Shown here one piece after another: positions 11,864 to 21,800 of a stretch of 64,000 nucleotides of DNA. The stretch lies in the NCBI GenBank assembly GCA_903813345.2, contig CAIIXF020000002.1:11182150-11246149 (forward strand). The letters are read 5' to 3'. How positions within the stretch are numbered: position 1 is the first letter of the stretch; each line of letters begins with the position of its first letter. The stretch comes from Owenia fusiformis. Lineage: Eukaryota; Annelida; Polychaeta; Sabellida; Oweniidae. Position numbers and translations under genes: made by a program. The notes under the pieces were generated by a model. That model saw nothing but the letters and a program-made list of their open reading frames with translations. It had not been told where the DNA came from and did not search any database.

Positions 11864-13336
11864 ATGCCGGGTAAAGCCAAAAAGGCTCGTGCACGTAATA
11901 CCACTAGGCACACTAGATCAAGTTCAGAAATGTCAAATGATGAGGGAAAGGTTTGTGATACTGAAGAGACTGATAGTGAGGAGACAGCATGTGCCACGCC
12001 CAAAGGGAATCCTGTAGTAACAGATAATGTCAATATTAGTGAAGAAGGACGGATCCTTATTGATCGTATGGAATGCTTGAGTAGAGAAATCACGAAACAA
12101 AACTCGGAATTTCATGATGAAATGAATGTATTGAGAGATGATATTCGAAAAAACACAAATGACATGAAAAATGCATTTAAGGAGGAAATAAGTGAACTGA
12201 AGAGTGGTATCACCTATGCCCAGGAAGTCAGTGAGGAGAACAAGATCAAAGTAGAGGAACACGAAGAATGTCTTAAGGATATTCAAATTCAATCATCTTC
12301 CATGTCTACTGCTATAAAGAATATGTCATATCAATATAACAAAATGTATGATGAACTGAACACTAAACTTCTGGATATGAATGTGTACTCTCGTAGAAGT
12401 GCACTCCACTTTCAGAACATTCCTGAGGAGGATGGCGAGAATCCAGGAGACGTAATGAAGCACTTCTTTGTCAATAGACTTAAGATGTCGAAGGATGAGG
12501 TGCAAAATATTCGCTTCGAGCGTGTACATCGAATCCCACTTGGTCCTAAAGAAAAGTACAGATTCACTAGAACAATGACCGTGAAATTCAACTGGTACCA
12601 GGATAGAGAGACAGTGTGGGGAAAACGTTTTAGTCTTAAAGGATCAAATATATACGTTACTGAGAGCTTTCCAAAGGAAGTTGAGGATAACAGACGCCTG
12701 TTGATGCCATATTTCAAAAAGGCCAAGGAACTAAAATGGAAATGTGCCATGATCGCAGACACCCTTATAGTGAAAGATGAGCGATATAAGATTGGAGACA
12801 TACAAAAATTACCAATGGAACTTTTGAATGACAACTCATCAATGCGAGATTTGGACACGGTATTTTTGTACAATTCGTCCACATCCCCCCTTGGCCCAGA
12901 TAGCTGCACACCCTTTGAATGCGACGGCACGATGTTCCGTAGTGTGACGCAATACCTAGCCTATAATAGAGCTATCGTAATGAAGGATCAGCGTACTGCA
13001 GACAAGGTGCTACAATCATCTGACCCCAGACAAATCAGAAGGCTTATATCTGAAATCAGAGGAAGTGATGGCCAATCATGGAGAAAAGTAAGTGACAGCC
13101 ATGTGATAAAAGCTACGGCTATTAAATTCAGTGTGCACAAGCAAATCAGAGCTCTTTTAATGAGAACTGGGTCCAAAACCATAGGAGAGTGTAACCCACA
13201 TGATATGATTATGGGCACAGGATGTAGTTTAAATGATAAAACTGCTAGTGACACAAGTGCCTGGAGAGGTCAAAATCTTGGTGGCAACGCTCTCATGGAA
13301 ACGAGAAACCATATCAGGAAGATTGACAAGGCATAA
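11864..13336 (+). CDS. LINE ORF1 protein: coiled coil + L1-ORF1p-like RRM + C-terminal NADAR/YbiA-like domain
   Basis: 490 codons from the ATG at 11864 (purine at -3). The frame stays open upstream to 11789 without another ATG. A basic start (KAKKARARN, residues 5-13) precedes an acidic stretch and a predicted coiled coil at about 60-170. Residues ~174-265 resemble the L1 ORF1p RNA-recognition region: SRRSALHFQNIPEE, then FERVHRIP, MTVKFNW and a SLKGSNIYVTESFP segment, followed by a short C-terminal-type domain (R..L.P....A) to ~325. Residues ~332-487 look like a NADAR (YbiA-like) domain: FLYNSS (334-339), CDGTMFRSVTQYLAYNRA (353-370), SWRKV (405-409), IKATAIKF (415-422), LLMRTGSKTIGECNPHD (431-447), MGTG (450-453), WRGQNLGG (467-474), ALMETR (476-481). 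Against the family pattern, the Glu expected after FRSV is Thr362 and the Trp of the WG motif is Met450. ORF1 proteins bind LINE RNA into an RNP; what the extra domain does is unknown (NADAR members act on ADP-ribose-type N-glycosidic bonds, but key residues differ here). RRM call firm; NADAR call strong by motif order, not tested by profile search. Confidence 0.85.
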   Translation: MPGKAKKARARNTTRHTRSSSEMSNDEGKVCDTEETDSEETACATPKGNPVVTDNVNISEEGRILIDRMECLSREITKQNSEFHDEMNVLRDDIRKNTNDMKNAFKEEISELKSGITYAQEVSEENKIKVEEHEECLKDIQIQSSSMSTAIKNMSYQYNKMYDELNTKLLDMNVYSRRSALHFQNIPEEDGENPGDVMKHFFVNRLKMSKDEVQNIRFERVHRIPLGPKEKYRFTRTMTVKFNWYQDRETVWGKRFSLKGSNIYVTESFPKEVEDNRRLLMPYFKKAKELKWKCAMIADTLIVKDERYKIGDIQKLPMELLNDNSSMRDLDTVFLYNSSTSPLGPDSCTPFECDGTMFRSVTQYLAYNRAIVMKDQRTADKVLQSSDPRQIRRLISEIRGSDGQSWRKVSDSHVIKATAIKFSVHKQIRALLMRTGSKTIGECNPHDMIMGTGCSLNDKTASDTSAWRGQNLGGNALMETRNHIRKIDKA

Positions 13337-14013
13337 CACAAGCACATAGCAATATATACAATATACAGTGATACATTGAACCAGGATAGTGCGAGCATTA
13401 GTTGGTGCATCTATCCCACGAGCAAAGTGCGATATGCCGAGTTTTTTACAAAAATTCTTTGATCATTATAGGAACAAAATACGAGCACTACAGACTTCAC
13501 AAACAAAATGTTGTTATTGTTTTGATAGCGCACTGACGTCCGCGCGATGGCAAAATCTATACACAGTAGATCAGTTATGCTGAAATCGACCGCTGTAATG
13601 CTCGTATAATGTGCTCTATAAACCACTAAATGGTATGTATAATGCGTGTAGATTTTTTAAGCGGTCAAAAGTAAGCGAATGGAGTGCTTTGGAAATGCAA
13701 AAATCAAGTTGTATATATGTTTGGTTAGCGCTTGAAACTTGGCTTTTGGCCAAGCTGGATTACTCGTACTGTAAATTATGTTACATTAGCAAGCGCCTGA
13801 AAAGTGTAAACTTTTGCTTCTTTTATTTATTATCAAGTGTTTTATATATGGGAAATGAAGATATGAATGTAAAGTATGAATGGAATGAAAGCTGGATGAA
13901 TGTTATGTTGGTTTGGACAAATTATTTGTTAGAAATTGAATATTTTATATGCCTCGAATTATATGTGCAAGGACTATTGGATAATTGTATTGTATTTTAC
14001 TCAAAGCTTATAG
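13337..14013 (+). other. unusually long ORF1-ORF2 spacer of the LINE, with an overlapping small frame
   Basis: About 675 bp separate the ORF1 stop from the opening of the ORF2 frame. A frame with an ATG at 13635 runs 130 codons to a stop at 14025-14027, overlapping the ORF2 frame by 14 nt in a different phase. It is rich in aromatic residues, Leu and Cys and shows no known domain. It may be chance; its position would fit a re-initiation or frameshift device for ORF2. A short CGAGCATTA motif near 13393 recurs inverted near 13597. Confidence 0.4.
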
Positions 14014-17000
14014 TGTGCTGCTACTAAAGGTCCAAACACAAATTTAAGATTATGCACTCTTAATGTAAGAGGCATTAGGAGTCACTCGAAGAGAAGATCT
14101 ATATTTTTATATGTAAAACGTTTTAAGAATGATGTTGTATTCCTTCAAGAAACGCATTCAAGTGTAGATGATAGTAAGAGATGGGAAAATGAATGGGGGT
14201 TAGGGAAGTGTATATTTTCTCATGGCAGACTTCGAAATGAACGGGGAGTAGCTATTTTATTGGGAAATAACCGTATATCCATCATAAAACAGTTGAGTGA
14301 CACTGAAGGAAGATACATCATCATTCAAATACAAAGTGAGGGTAAAAACTACACGTTATGCAATATATATGCTCCAAATGATGAAAATGTTAGGAAAGAG
14401 TTTTTCGACCATGTATCAGCAATTATAACAACAGAATTTTCACACGAAAATCTGATTCTAGGGGGAGATTTTAATGTTACTATGGATAATAGATTAGACA
14501 GATATTCAAAAAATGTTGAACATATTCAAAATAATGATGCATCTCGTGGGGCGCTGCTGGATTTAGTTAAATTTTATGACCTCGTTGATATATGGAGGCA
14601 TCAGAACCCCACAAAAATTCAATATACCTATGAATCTTATGCAAAAGATGACATGCGAAATTCTCTTTCCAAAAGTAGGTTAGATATGTGGTTCATTAAA
14701 AGAAATATGGGTAACAGTAGCCTCTGTAAGATAGCTCCATCGGTTAAGTCTGATCACAAATGTGTATTACTAGACACTATGTCAAATGGAAATAATAAAC
14801 GAGGCCCTGGCTTTTGGAAAATTAATAATAAACTGATTGAGAATGAAGAATATCAAAATATTATCAGGAAATTGGTGAAAGATGTTAAAACAGAATATAA
14901 TGACCTTGATAATATCCAAATGTGGGAATTTCTAAAATACAAAGTTAAAGTTCGAACTATTGAGTTTTCTAAGCAAAAGGCCAGGGCACTTAGGGCGCAA
15001 GAGATAGAGCTAATTAAATTATTAGAGAATCTAGACAGTGAGCTGGTCAACGGAAATAATCTTAATGCAGACAACTGTAGGAAATACGATGAAGCAAAAT
15101 CTAAGCTAAATGACATTTATCAGTATAAAGCTGAAGGGGCAATCCAACGCTCAAGGGCTGAATGGGTTGAAAAGGGGGAGAAAAGTACTCAGTATTTTTT
15201 CAATTTGGAAAAATCTAACCATAATAAAAAACACATTACAAGACTTATTGTTGATGGAGCCATTGTTACGGATGAGACTGAAATTCTTAATCAAATAAAA
15301 GCATTTTATGAAGAACTATATTCATCGAAATCATTAAAAGATTGTGAGAAATTTAGACGTTTTGATGAAGGAATACAAATAGATAAATTAGATAATAATG
15401 AACAATTATCATGTGAGGGAACCTTAACAACTGATGAATGTTTTAGAGCCTTAAAGAGATTTAAAAATGGAAAAACACCCGGAAGTGACGGTCTTAGCTC
15501 CGAATGGTACAAGCATTTTTGGGATGACATTAAAGAATCCGTAGTTAACTCATTCAATTTTGCATTTGAAAAGGGTATTCTTTCAATGAGCCAAAGGCAA
15601 GGTGTTATATCCCTTATACCGAAGGGAGAAAAAGATTCAGAATATTTAAAAAATTGGCGACCAATTACTTTGCTAAATATTGATTATAAAATTGCATCCA
15701 AATCAATAGCACAGAGAATAAATGCTGTTCTAGGTAAAATTATTGGATCGGATCAAACTGCTTTTATTGAAGGGAGGTTTATCGGAGAAAATATTCGCTA
15801 TGTCGAGGATCTTTTGGAATACACCAAGAAGAAGGGTATACATGGAATCGTTTGTATGGTGGATTTTCTCAAAGCCTACGACAGTGTCGAGTTTGATTAT
15901 ATTGAGCATGTACTAAGGGTGTTTAACTTCGGAGATGACCTGATCCGATGGGTTAAGATGTTTAATAATGATATTAAAAGTTGCGTCCTTAACAACAACG
16001 TGTCGACTGGCTGGTTTAGTGTTAAGCGCTCATGCAGGCAGGGGGACCCGATCAGTTGCTTGAATTTTTTACTTGTTATAGAGATGCTAGCCTTAAAAAT
16101 TAGACAAGACAATGGTGTACAGGGAGTTGACATTGGCGAGTCAAGTCAAAAACTAGCGATTTTTGCAGATGATACCACGTTGACTCTTAAGGACGTAACG
16201 TCATTACAAAAAGCATTGGACATCTTTGAAGATTTCAGACTAATATCAGGTTTATGTATTAATAGAGAAAAAACAGAGTGTATGTATATTGGAAGTGATC
16301 GTCATAATAATGAAATAAACCTTTTTGGTCTGAAATGGGTAAAGATACCAAGTAGACTTTTAGGGATAAAAATATCATATGACACAAATGCAAATAACAC
16401 GGATAATTTTGAGAGAAAGTTAAATATGCTTGAAAAGGTTCTTATATTGTGGTCAAAGCGAGATCTTACTTTTTATGGAAAGGTACTCATAATTAAGTCC
16501 CAGGCAGTGTCGAAGCTAATATACTCGATGACAATGACCAATACGCCTGATGATATCTTGACGAAGGCTCAACGACTAGTCTATTCTTTTTTATGGGGAG
16601 GAAAGGGTGAGAAAATTAAGCGAAATACTTTAATAGGGGATTTTGAGGATGGGGGTCTCAGAATGATTAATATGTTCACAATGGAGAAAGCCTTGAAATT
16701 AATGTGGTTAAGACGTTTACTTGACACACGAACTAGTCACTGGAAGCTTATTCCTCAAGTTTATTTCAAGCGTCTTGGAGGACTGAGTTTTTTGTTGCAG
16801 TGTAATTATGATATTAAAACTCTGGCACACAGTGTTCCTACATTTTATATGAATTTGCTTCGAAACTATTCAGAATTAAGAAATAGGTCGCCGCCTAGAA
16901 CCAGTTCAGGGGTTAAAGGTGAAATAATTTGGAATAACAAATCAATTCTAATTAATGATAAGGAGGTGATGTACAAACATGTCATGGAAAAGGGGGTCAT

Positions 17001-17742
17001 TTATATTAATGACCTTCTTAACGAGAATGGGGCTTTTTTACAGTACAATGAGTTTAAGACTAAGTATAATATTAATATCAACTTTCTTGAGTATTTTTCA
17101 ATCATATCGGCTATACCAAATGGTTGGAAATTTCTATTGAAATCAGATTTAAGTTCGACCTTTGAACCCAGCATACAGGAAGAACTCGTGTATTTGAAAC
17201 TTGGTGAAAAACAGGTGACAATCTCTAGTATAACGGTTAAATCAATTCAAACAATATTAAATGGAACCAAGTTCTTGGAACCGTTATATAAAGACAAACA
17301 TGATCGTGAATTAAAGAGAACCGATTATTTTAAAATGCCTTATATGTGTACGAAACAGAATAAAACGCGACAACTTCAGTTTAAAATACTTCATGGTATC
17401 TGCACTACAAATGCCTTTTTAGCGCAGATAGGCATTAAAAATGACTCTAAATGTAACTATTGTGCCTTTCGAGATACGTTAAAACACAAATTCTGGGAGT
17501 GCAAAAGAATTCAAATATTTCTGGAAGCAATCAAAGGGAATTTAAAGCGTTTATTTAAAGTTGATTTCGATTTTAACGCCCATGACATGGTTTTTGGAAG
17601 GCAAGCTAATAAGAAAAATATCTTACCAAATAGACTTACCCTTGCAATTAAGTACTATATTTTTATTAAAGAGTTCGACGAAGTGAATCCCAATTTGTAT
17701 GAGGCGCAATTTGAAAAAAAATATGTTTTATTATGTACCTGA
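14014..17742 (+). CDS. LINE ORF2 protein: APE endonuclease, reverse transcriptase, CCHC knuckle
   Basis: The frame is open from the codon after TAG (14011-14013) to TGA (17740-17742), 1,242 codons with no interruption. There is no in-frame ATG before the endonuclease: the first Met codon lies inside it (FNVTMDN), so I give the open frame rather than a start. Residue numbers count from 14014. APE endonuclease ~10-250: LRLCTLNVRG (11-20), Gln-Glu-Thr-His with catalytic Glu46, NIYAPN, GGDFN (Asp152, Asn154), and Ser-Asp-His 246-248. RT: KTPGSDGLSS (487-496), LKNWRPITLLN (545-555), motif A MVDFLKAYDS with Asp617, RQGDPIS (675-681), and FADD with Asp719-Asp720. C-terminal zinc knuckle C-X2-C-X7-H-X4-C at 1147-1163. 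The protein nicks target DNA and primes reverse transcription of the LINE RNA there. All catalytic residues I can check are present, so the enzyme looks competent. RQGDPIS, where most relatives have RQGCP, and Leu in DFLKAY are small departures from the usual L1 pattern. Confidence 0.93.
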   Translation, partial: CAATKGPNTNLRLCTLNVRGIRSHSKRRSIFLYVKRFKNDVVFLQETHSSVDDSKRWENEWGLGKCIFSHGRLRNERGVAILLGNNRISIIKQLSDTEGRYIIIQIQSEGKNYTLCNIYAPNDENVRKEFFDHVSAIITTEFSHENLILGGDFNVTMDNRLDRYSKNVEHIQNNDASRGALLDLVKFYDLVDIWRHQNPTKIQYTYESYAKDDMRNSLSKSRLDMWFIKRNMGNSSLCKIAPSVKSDHKCVLLDTMSNGNNKRGPGFWKINNKLIENEEYQNIIRKLVKDVKTEYNDLDNIQMWEFLKYKVKVRTIEFSKQKARALRAQEIELIKLLENLDSELVNGNNLNADNCRKYDEAKSKLNDIYQYKAEGAIQRSRAEWVEKGEKSTQYFFNLEKSNHNKKHITRLIVDGAIVTDETEILNQIKAFYEELYSSKSLKDCEKFRRFDEGIQIDKLDNNEQLSCEGTLTTDECFRALKRFKNGKTPGSDGLSSEWYKHFWDDIKESVVNSFNFAFEKGILSMSQRQGVISLIPKGEKDSEYLKNWRPITLLNIDYKIASKSIAQRINAVLGKIIGSDQTAFIEGRFIGENIRYVEDLLEYTKKKGIHGIVCMVDFLKAYDSVEFDYIEHVLRVFNFGDDLIRWVKMFNNDIKSCVLNNNVSTGWFSVKRSCRQGDPISCLNFLLVIEMLALKIRQDNGVQGVDIGESSQKLAIFADDTTLTLKDVTSLQKALDIFEDFRLISGLCINREKTECMYIGSDRHNNEINLFGLKWVKIPSRLLGIKISYDTNANNTDNFERKLNMLEKVLILWSKRDLTFYGKVLIIKSQAVSKLIYSMTMTNTPDDILTKAQRLVYSFLWGGKGEKIKRNTLIGDFEDGGLRMINMFTMEKALKLMWLRRLLDTRTSHWKLIPQVYFKRLGGLSFLLQCNYDIKTLAHSVPTFYMNLLRNYSELRNRSPPRTSSGVKGEIIWNNKSILINDKEVMYKHVMEKGVIYINDLLNENGAFLQYNEFKTKYNININFLEYFSIISAIPNGWKFLLKSDLSSTFEPSIQEELVYLKLGEKQVTISSITVKSIQTILNGTKFLEPLYKDKHDRELKRTDYFKMPYMCTKQNKTRQLQFKILHGICTTNAFLAQIGIKNDSKCNYCAFRDTLKHKFWECKRIQIFLEAIKGNLKRLFKVDFDFNAHDMVFGRQANKKNILPNRLTLAIKYYIFIKEFDEVNPNLYEAQFEKKYVLLCT

Positions 17743-17872
17743 ACTTAAAAGTATGACTGTTGCAAATGTCTGAATGAATGGAGGTGGTGTGAAAAATATC
17801 TGAACTGTTCTAATTATTGTACTTGTACTGTTTGAATAGAGAAAAAAAAAGAAATAAAAAAAAAAAAAAAAA
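17743..17872 (+). other. LINE 3' UTR and poly(A) tail
   Basis: About 95 bp of 3' UTR is followed by an A-rich tail (GAAAAAAAAAGAAAT, then a run of about 17 A) to 17872. The tail abuts the right-hand target duplication at 17873-17884. Confidence 0.9.
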
Positions 17873-18297
17873 ATGTCACAATCTAAAAGATTTTTATTTT
17901 CAGATTTTGTTAACCAAATTTCTAACCCCCTTTTCCAAAAACTACTCTTTACTTCATTAATCCCTATAAAGTTTTCCATATCTATCTTGCTTTTGAGTAC
18001 ATTGAAATTAACCCCTAACTTGGAAAATTCAGCTTTTGGAATTATTTTCCATTTATCCATGCCCTCACCAATCAGTTTTGAAAACCATTTTACCACAAAT
18101 GAGATTTGAAAGTCTATCATATTTATCATGTTTAGATCACCATTTTCACTTTTCCAAAAATTGTTAAATCCCTTCGTACTTGGTTTTTGGATATATAGGG
18201 TCTACGTTTCTTATGACAGATTTACACTTACAGTTTGCTTTTCTTGTATGGTTTCTTTAAAGTTTTTAATCACCCTTCCCTTTGGCATTTGTACTTA
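17873..18297 (-). pseudogene. old L1-like LINE, 5' remaining part, minus strand
   Basis: The minus strand reads in frame for about 75 codons (INMIDFQISFVVKWFSKLI, then EIWLTKSENKNLLDCDI) and joins, across the inserted LINE, to the segment at 10641-11603 (...CDI | IWNN...). The order matches the region after the RT core of the intact LINE (GDFEDGGLRMINMFTMEKA). Further upstream coding is degraded between 18130 and 18297, where satellite resumes, so the element is strongly 5' truncated. Confidence 0.82.
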
Positions 18298-18875
18298 TAT
18301 ATTCTGACGAATAGAATGACCAATCAACAAGTCCTTGGTAGGGCAAATGTAAAAATGTATCCTTAAACATCTCACTAATTAGCAAGTATCATGATGCCAC
18401 CAGCGTTACGTACGATTGGTGCAAATATTGACATTTCGTCCAGAGCACAAACTGCATCAGAGATTTAAGACGAATTAGATATAAAATATGTCACGAACGG
18501 GAGCATCATTTAATATTTCCATTCAAGAGTATACTTAATATATATATATACTTAAATGTCTCACAAAATATAGCAAAGGACTGGCTAGTAGCAGTGTGAC
18601 GTACGACTGGTCGGAAAATTGACATTTCGTAAAGAGCGCAAACTGCTTAAGCAATTTAAGACATATTGTATATTCTTTATCTCCCTAACAGAAAAGTCAT
18701 TCAATACATCCAACCTATGGCAAACGAAAAAAAATATAAACGTCCCACAAAATATCAAACTAGTCACTGCTACCAGCGCAATGTAAATCAGTAAAAAGTA
18801 GAAAGTAAATCAGAGCTTTATAACAAATTAGATACTCAATATCTCACGAATAGAATGGCCACTCAACAAGTCCTT
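18298..18875 (-). repeat. 187-bp-family satellite, minus orientation
   Basis: Three divergent monomers (cores near 18430, 18620 and 18790). The last bases ACTCAACAAGTCCTT (18861-18875) are duplicated at 22707-22721 around the next LINE. Confidence 0.87.
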
Positions 18876-21800
18876 TTTTTCTTTTCTTTTTTATTGCATC
18901 TTTCTTACACAAAACATTATACATAATATACATACAGATCAAATCCATATACATTGAATATTCAATAATATTATTACATATTTATATTTAACAGTTATAT
19001 GTTTTTAAGCTTTTCAGACCATTCAGAGTATTTAATTAAGCTTAATTTAAAAGGGTACCATTTGGAAATACAATACATGCAATACGATTATCTTTCAATC
19101 GTATTGTGCTGACAATATTTTAATATAAAAGGGTATAAAGTAAAACAAAAAATTCAATGCTGTTGGTTTAATCTATCTATAACCCATCTCCAAGTCTCGC
19201 CGAAACTTTCCAGTGTGCCATTTAAGTTTGCAATATTTCGTTCGTCATTGATTTTGTATTTTATGATTTCTTTTATTTGCATAAATGTTATTTTAGTATT
19301 AACGAGTCTTGATTTATGTATTAAGCTTTTTATATACAATATGCAAAAATTAATTGCTTTTGAAGTGTGGTCGCGTTCTTGATCTAATTTCCCGACAATT
19401 ATGTCTTTAATTGTAAGATCAATATTGAAAAAATTTTTAAAGTCATCCCAAATCTTGGAAGAGTTTGGGCACTCTATGAAGAAGTGTATCGTATCATCTA
19501 TTTTATCGTTTTTACAAAAGTCGCATAAATTTGAATTTTTTATTTTCTTTCGAGTTAAAAATTGGTTATTTGGTGTAACGTTTAAAACAAGTTTGTATTG
19601 AAGGCATTGTATTCTCGGTTCTCGAACCGTCTTAAAAGGTAATGTAAAAATGTGTTTCCAATCTTCTTCTGTAAAGTTGAATTTTGAATTTAGATATTTT
19701 TTCCCGTTGGGTTCTTTAAATAAATCATCTACGAGAATCCAATATATGGTTTTAGTTTTTATAGATTTGACGTTTATTGTCGTGTTTTTGATTTGGAGTT
19801 CTTCGTCTTTAAGTGCCTTGTTGCTTCGATTGTTTTTAATATATTGTTTCCAGGAGTATGGAATTGCATGAATTAAGCCATAGAAAGTAACGAAAGGTGT
19901 ATAAATATTATATTTTAAAGAGAAATCTTCGAAACCTAAGAATTCATTATTGTTAACAAGATCTTTTATTTGAAGGATTCCTTTACTTATCCAGCTTGCA
20001 TAATTTAGGGTTTTGTCATTAATTTTTATGAACTCATTATTCCAGATATACTCTTTTAAAGCAAGTTCTTTATTATAGGGCTCTTTATTATGTAATAATT
20101 TCCAGGTTTCCATGATATTATAGTAGAAAGGGGGGGTAACCTGGCTAACTTGTCATCGGGAAATTTTGAATGAAATATTGTCTCCGAGTCTAGATTAGGA
20201 AAAAAGCTGTAGAAATATTGCTTCCATTTGCTGGGCTTTTTCTGGTATAATCTTTTTACCCATTGTATTTGTAAAGCTTTTATTTGCGTTACAAAATGTA
20301 AGCTCTTGATTCCCCCTTTTTCAATTTTTCCTATGGTTGTTAAGTTACTTATTAATGGAGGTTTTCTGTTCCATAAAAAGTTATTAATGAGATTTTGAAC
20401 ATTATTAATGATGTGTTTTGGTACAAGTATGGTTGATGCTGTAGATATGTTAGTTTTGAAATCCCTAGAGCTTTGATCAACACGTTTTTTCCTATTAAGC
20501 TAAGGTTCCTCCATTCCCATTTTAAATAAGTTTTCTATAGATTTAATCTTAGGAGAGAAGGTAAGGTTATTCCGTTCGTTTATATTTTGACTAAACCATA
20601 CTCCGAGGGTGTAAAAATTTTCATTATTGGTGTTAATTTTTGAGACAAGACTTTTTGGCGCAATTTGTGGGGGTGATGTTTTAAAGAGACCTAACCATCT
20701 TCCTTCTGTTTTCTGAAGGTTGGGCTTGAGGCCAGAAATTCCAGAGAATCTTTTTAGAGTCTGAAGGGCATTTTCAGTTGATGCAATTGAATCTAGGAAA
20801 AAAGTTGTATCGTCCGCAAACATTGAAAGTTTAATCTCAGTATTATTCAAAATAATGCCTTGAATATCTATATTTTGTCTAATAGATAAAGCTAGTATTT
20901 CCGCCACTATTATGAAAAGGTATGCCGATAGGGGGCATCCTTGTCGGACTCCCCTAGAAGGTGAAAACATAGTTGATTGGTATCCGTTGTTGGATATACA
21001 CGTTTGAGCATTTTTGTAAAAAGTTTTTACCCATTTGATCAGTGTATTACCAAAATTGAATAAATTAAGAGCTTTCTCGATGAAATTCCAGTTGACAGAA
21101 TCGAAGGCTTTCTCAAAATCGATTTGTAGGAGTAACCCGGGGATATTACCTTGGTCTGTGTATTCTAAAATATCTTCTATAATTCTAATATTTTCCCCTA
21201 TGTATCGATCTGTTACATATGCGGATTGGTCGGTATTTATTATGGATGTTAAGGTTTTCCGTATTCTGTTAGCAATTGATTTGGTGCCTATTTTATAGTC
21301 GGTGTTTAAAAGGGTAATTGGTCTCCAATTTTTGAGGAATAATCTAATTTTATCTTTTTTTGGAATTAAGGTAACGACTCCTTGTTTTTGTGAGATAGAG
21401 AGTTCTCCAGACTCAAAGCCATAATTCAAACTATCGACAACTAGATCTTTAATATTAATCCAGAAAAACTTGTAGAAGTTAGTTGTGAAACCATCAGTAC
21501 CAGGAGACTTATCATTTGGCATATTTTTGAAAGATTGAGCACATTCTTCAATCGTTAACAAGCCCTCGCAAGACACCTTTTCATCTTCAGTTAACTTTGG
21601 AATATTTAATTGTTCAACAAAAATATCTATGTTTGGCGGTAGGTCTTCATTATTTAACCTTTCGGTGTACAAATTTTCGTAATATCTTTTTTGTTCATTT
21701 AAGATTTCTTTAGGGTCGTTTATGATTGTACCATTTTCAGTTTGTAGTTTTTGAATGGTTTTATTGATGTAGTTGCGGTGTTCTAAAGTAAGGAAAAATT

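Larger units (their letters stand above)
11604..17872 (+). mobile_element. full-length L1/Tx1-like LINE with NADAR-tailed ORF1
   Basis: A 6.27 kb non-LTR retrotransposon with 5' UTR, ORF1 (11864-13336), inter-ORF region, ORF2 (14014-17742), 3' UTR and poly(A) tail. It is flanked by the 12-bp target-site duplication ATGTCACAATCT at 11592-11603 and 17873-17884. It interrupts an older minus-strand LINE exactly within its coding sequence, so the pre-insertion sequence is reconstructible. Long uninterrupted frames and clean duplications suggest a recent insertion. ORF2 has all expected domains; the missing ATG at its 5' end is the one oddity. Assignment to the L1/Tx1 group rests on APE endonuclease, RT and C-terminal CCHC order plus an L1-ORF1p-like ORF1; the exact clade needs a tree. 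Confidence 0.93.

Noticed and set aside
11803-12930. Antisense frames inside ORF1 (for example 11803-12093, 11933-12292, 12412-12930)
   Set aside because: They mirror the codon structure of ORF1 on the opposite strand and have no recognisable domains.
13611-14027. A third LINE gene between ORF1 and ORF2
   Set aside because: No domain, unusual composition, and its first real ATG is at 13635. Kept only as a possible translation-coupling feature.
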